From: Acidimicrobiia bacterium
Lineage (GTDB): Bacteria; Actinomycetota; Acidimicrobiia; Spongiisociales; SHLN01
Assembly: GCA_013043085.1 (NCBI GenBank)
Contig: JABDOU010000061.1
Location: 1 to 6,108, forward strand
Reading direction: 5' to 3'
Length of the DNA: 6,108 nucleotides
In this document: in pieces, positions 5,132 to 6,108 of the stretch
How positions within the stretch are numbered: the stretch's first letter is position 1
Layout of the letters: each line of letters begins with the position of its first letter
Notes under the pieces: model-generated
Told to the model about the DNA's origin: nothing
The model's database searches: none
Seen by the model: the letters and a program-made list of their open reading frames with translations, nothing else
Made by a program: the position numbers and the translations under genes

Positions 5132-6108
5132 TTATCGAGGGATCAAAACCTTGTCGATGATGTGGATGATGCCATTGGCTACGAGAGTGTCGGCCTTGAT
5201 GATCCGTGCGTCATTGACCAGCTGATAGCCATGCTCGAAATCGACGTGTACCCGGTCACCGTTGACCATTCCCACAGAGTCGAGATATCCCAGTTCCTTC
5301 GACGTGGTCTCGCCGCTCACTACGTGATACAGCAGGATGTCGGCGAGTTCGTCGGGGTTGGCTAGGAGCCGCTTCAACGTTTCGGTACCGAGTTCGGCGA
5401 ATGCCTCGTCTGTGGGAGCGAACACAGTGAACGGACCTTCACTCCGCAAGACATGCTCGAGGTTGGCGGCCTGGACGGCTGCCACGAGAGTATCGAGCTC
5501 GATTTCGATCGCCTCGTCGACGATATCGTGGATCAAGCGAACCGGCTTCGGATACAGCACCTTGTCTATGACGTGGATCACTCCATTGGCGGCCATGACG
5601 TCGGTGGCAATCAGGTTGGCGTCGTTGATCAAGACGCCATCTTTTCTCTGCACCACGAACACGGGGTGTCCCTGAACCGTTTCGAACGATCCTTGGCTGA
5701 GGACCACGTCCGAGGTCGCCTTGCCCTGAATCACGTGATACTTCAAGATTTCGGCCAACTCATGCGGGTTGGCCAACAGGCGGTCTATCTCTTTCTGGCC
5801 GAGGCGGGCGAAGGCGTCGTCGGTTGGGGCGAGGACCGTGAATGGTCCGGCGCTCCTCAACGTGTCTTCGAGTCCTGCGGCCTGAACAGCAGCAACGAGG
5901 GTGTTGAACGCACCGGCACCAACCGCGGTGTCGACAATGTCATCGAGCATGGGCTCGTCATCGTCGTCGTCTGCGGGGGGTAGTAGCACTGCGTCAAGAA
6001 CGTGGATCACGCCGTTGCTGGCCATGATGTCTACCACCGTGACGGTGGCCGAGTCGTTGATGACAACGTTGCCATCTTCGATCGTGATGCTGATGCCGTC
6101 ACCATTTG
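5132..6108 (-). CDS. Multi-domain fasciclin (FAS1) protein, 5' end outside window
   Basis: A repeat protein of the fasciclin/FAS1 adhesion family, truncated by the window edge. The frame stays open through 6108, and the residues before GTG 6037 (NGDGISITIEDGNVVINDS...) clearly belong to a further FAS1 domain, so GTG 6037 is not the real start. Visible: the end of one FAS1 domain (about 6108-5978, ending ASNGVIHVLDAVLLP), an acidic DDDDD linker, a complete domain (about 5947-5549) and another complete one (about 5536-5138) ending two residues before the stop. Both full domains show the FAS1 landmarks: GPFTV-x-APTD-x-AFA (H1), YHV (H2) and (A)NG-(I/V)-IH-(I/V)-IDKVL. Secreted or surface-anchored location is expected for the family, but the signal peptide would lie outside. 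No C-terminal sorting signal or membrane anchor is present. The visible part lacks cysteine. A strong hairpin follows the stop. Confidence 0.93.
   Translation of the reverse strand, partial: NGDGISITIEDGNVVINDSATVTVVDIMASNGVIHVLDAVLLPPADDDDDEPMLDDIVDTAVGAGAFNTLVAAVQAAGLEDTLRSAGPFTVLAPTDDAFARLGQKEIDRLLANPHELAEILKYHVIQGKATSDVVLSQGSFETVQGHPVFVVQRKDGVLINDANLIATDVMAANGVIHVIDKVLYPKPVRLIHDIVDEAIEIELDTLVAAVQAANLEHVLRSEGPFTVFAPTDEAFAELGTETLKRLLANPDELADILLYHVVSGETTSKELGYLDSVGMVNGDRVHVDFEHGYQLVNDARIIKADTLVANGIIHIIDKVLIPR

Noticed and set aside
5453..5983. Plus-strand open frame (176 codons) opposite the FAS1 gene
   Set aside because: It mirrors the FAS1 repeats on the other strand and has no domain or convincing ribosome site.
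6035..6037. GTG at 6037 as the start of the FAS1 gene
   Set aside because: The same frame continues to the window edge with clear FAS1 sequence, so this is an internal valine codon.

Overview
The window looks like a chromosomal segment of a moderately GC-rich actinobacterium. The best clue is the 911-residue protein with an N-terminal GNAT domain joined to an ADP-forming acyl-CoA synthetase, an architecture typical of Actinomycetota. GTG starts, FAS1 proteins and a DUF2834-like protein fit an uncultured lineage such as Acidimicrobiia. That placement is inference; there is no rRNA or other marker gene here.

Layout, left to right. A minus-strand gene of unknown function (21-761) faces away from a plus-strand pair: the GNAT/acyl-CoA synthetase fusion (777-3512) and an alpha/beta hydrolase (3515-4318) that starts 2 bases after the fusion's stop. 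The short divergent region between the first two genes holds a 7-bp inverted repeat that may be an operator. About 70 bp after the hydrolase comes a small GlsB/YeaQ/YmgE-type membrane protein (4389-4658), whose strong Shine-Dalgarno lies in one arm of a predicted hairpin. It converges, with 7 bases between stops, on a minus-strand DUF2834-like membrane protein (4666-5049) that carries a short tandem repeat in its C-terminal tail. Next come a perfect 14-bp inverted repeat (5084-5112), the likely terminator of the gene to its right, and a minus-strand multi-FAS1 (fasciclin) gene (5132 to beyond 6108) whose 5' end lies outside the window.

How the genes may work together. The fusion protein probably links acyl-CoA metabolism to lysine acetylation of target enzymes, and the near-overlapping hydrolase could be co-translated and release an acid or acyl substrate. 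The right half (stress-type membrane protein, DUF2834 protein, FAS1 adhesin) is cell-envelope related, but its strand changes and terminator mean it is not one operon with the left half. I see no mobile element, CRISPR array, RNA gene or defence island. The window is mostly ordinary chromosome with a few regulatory details worth checking.
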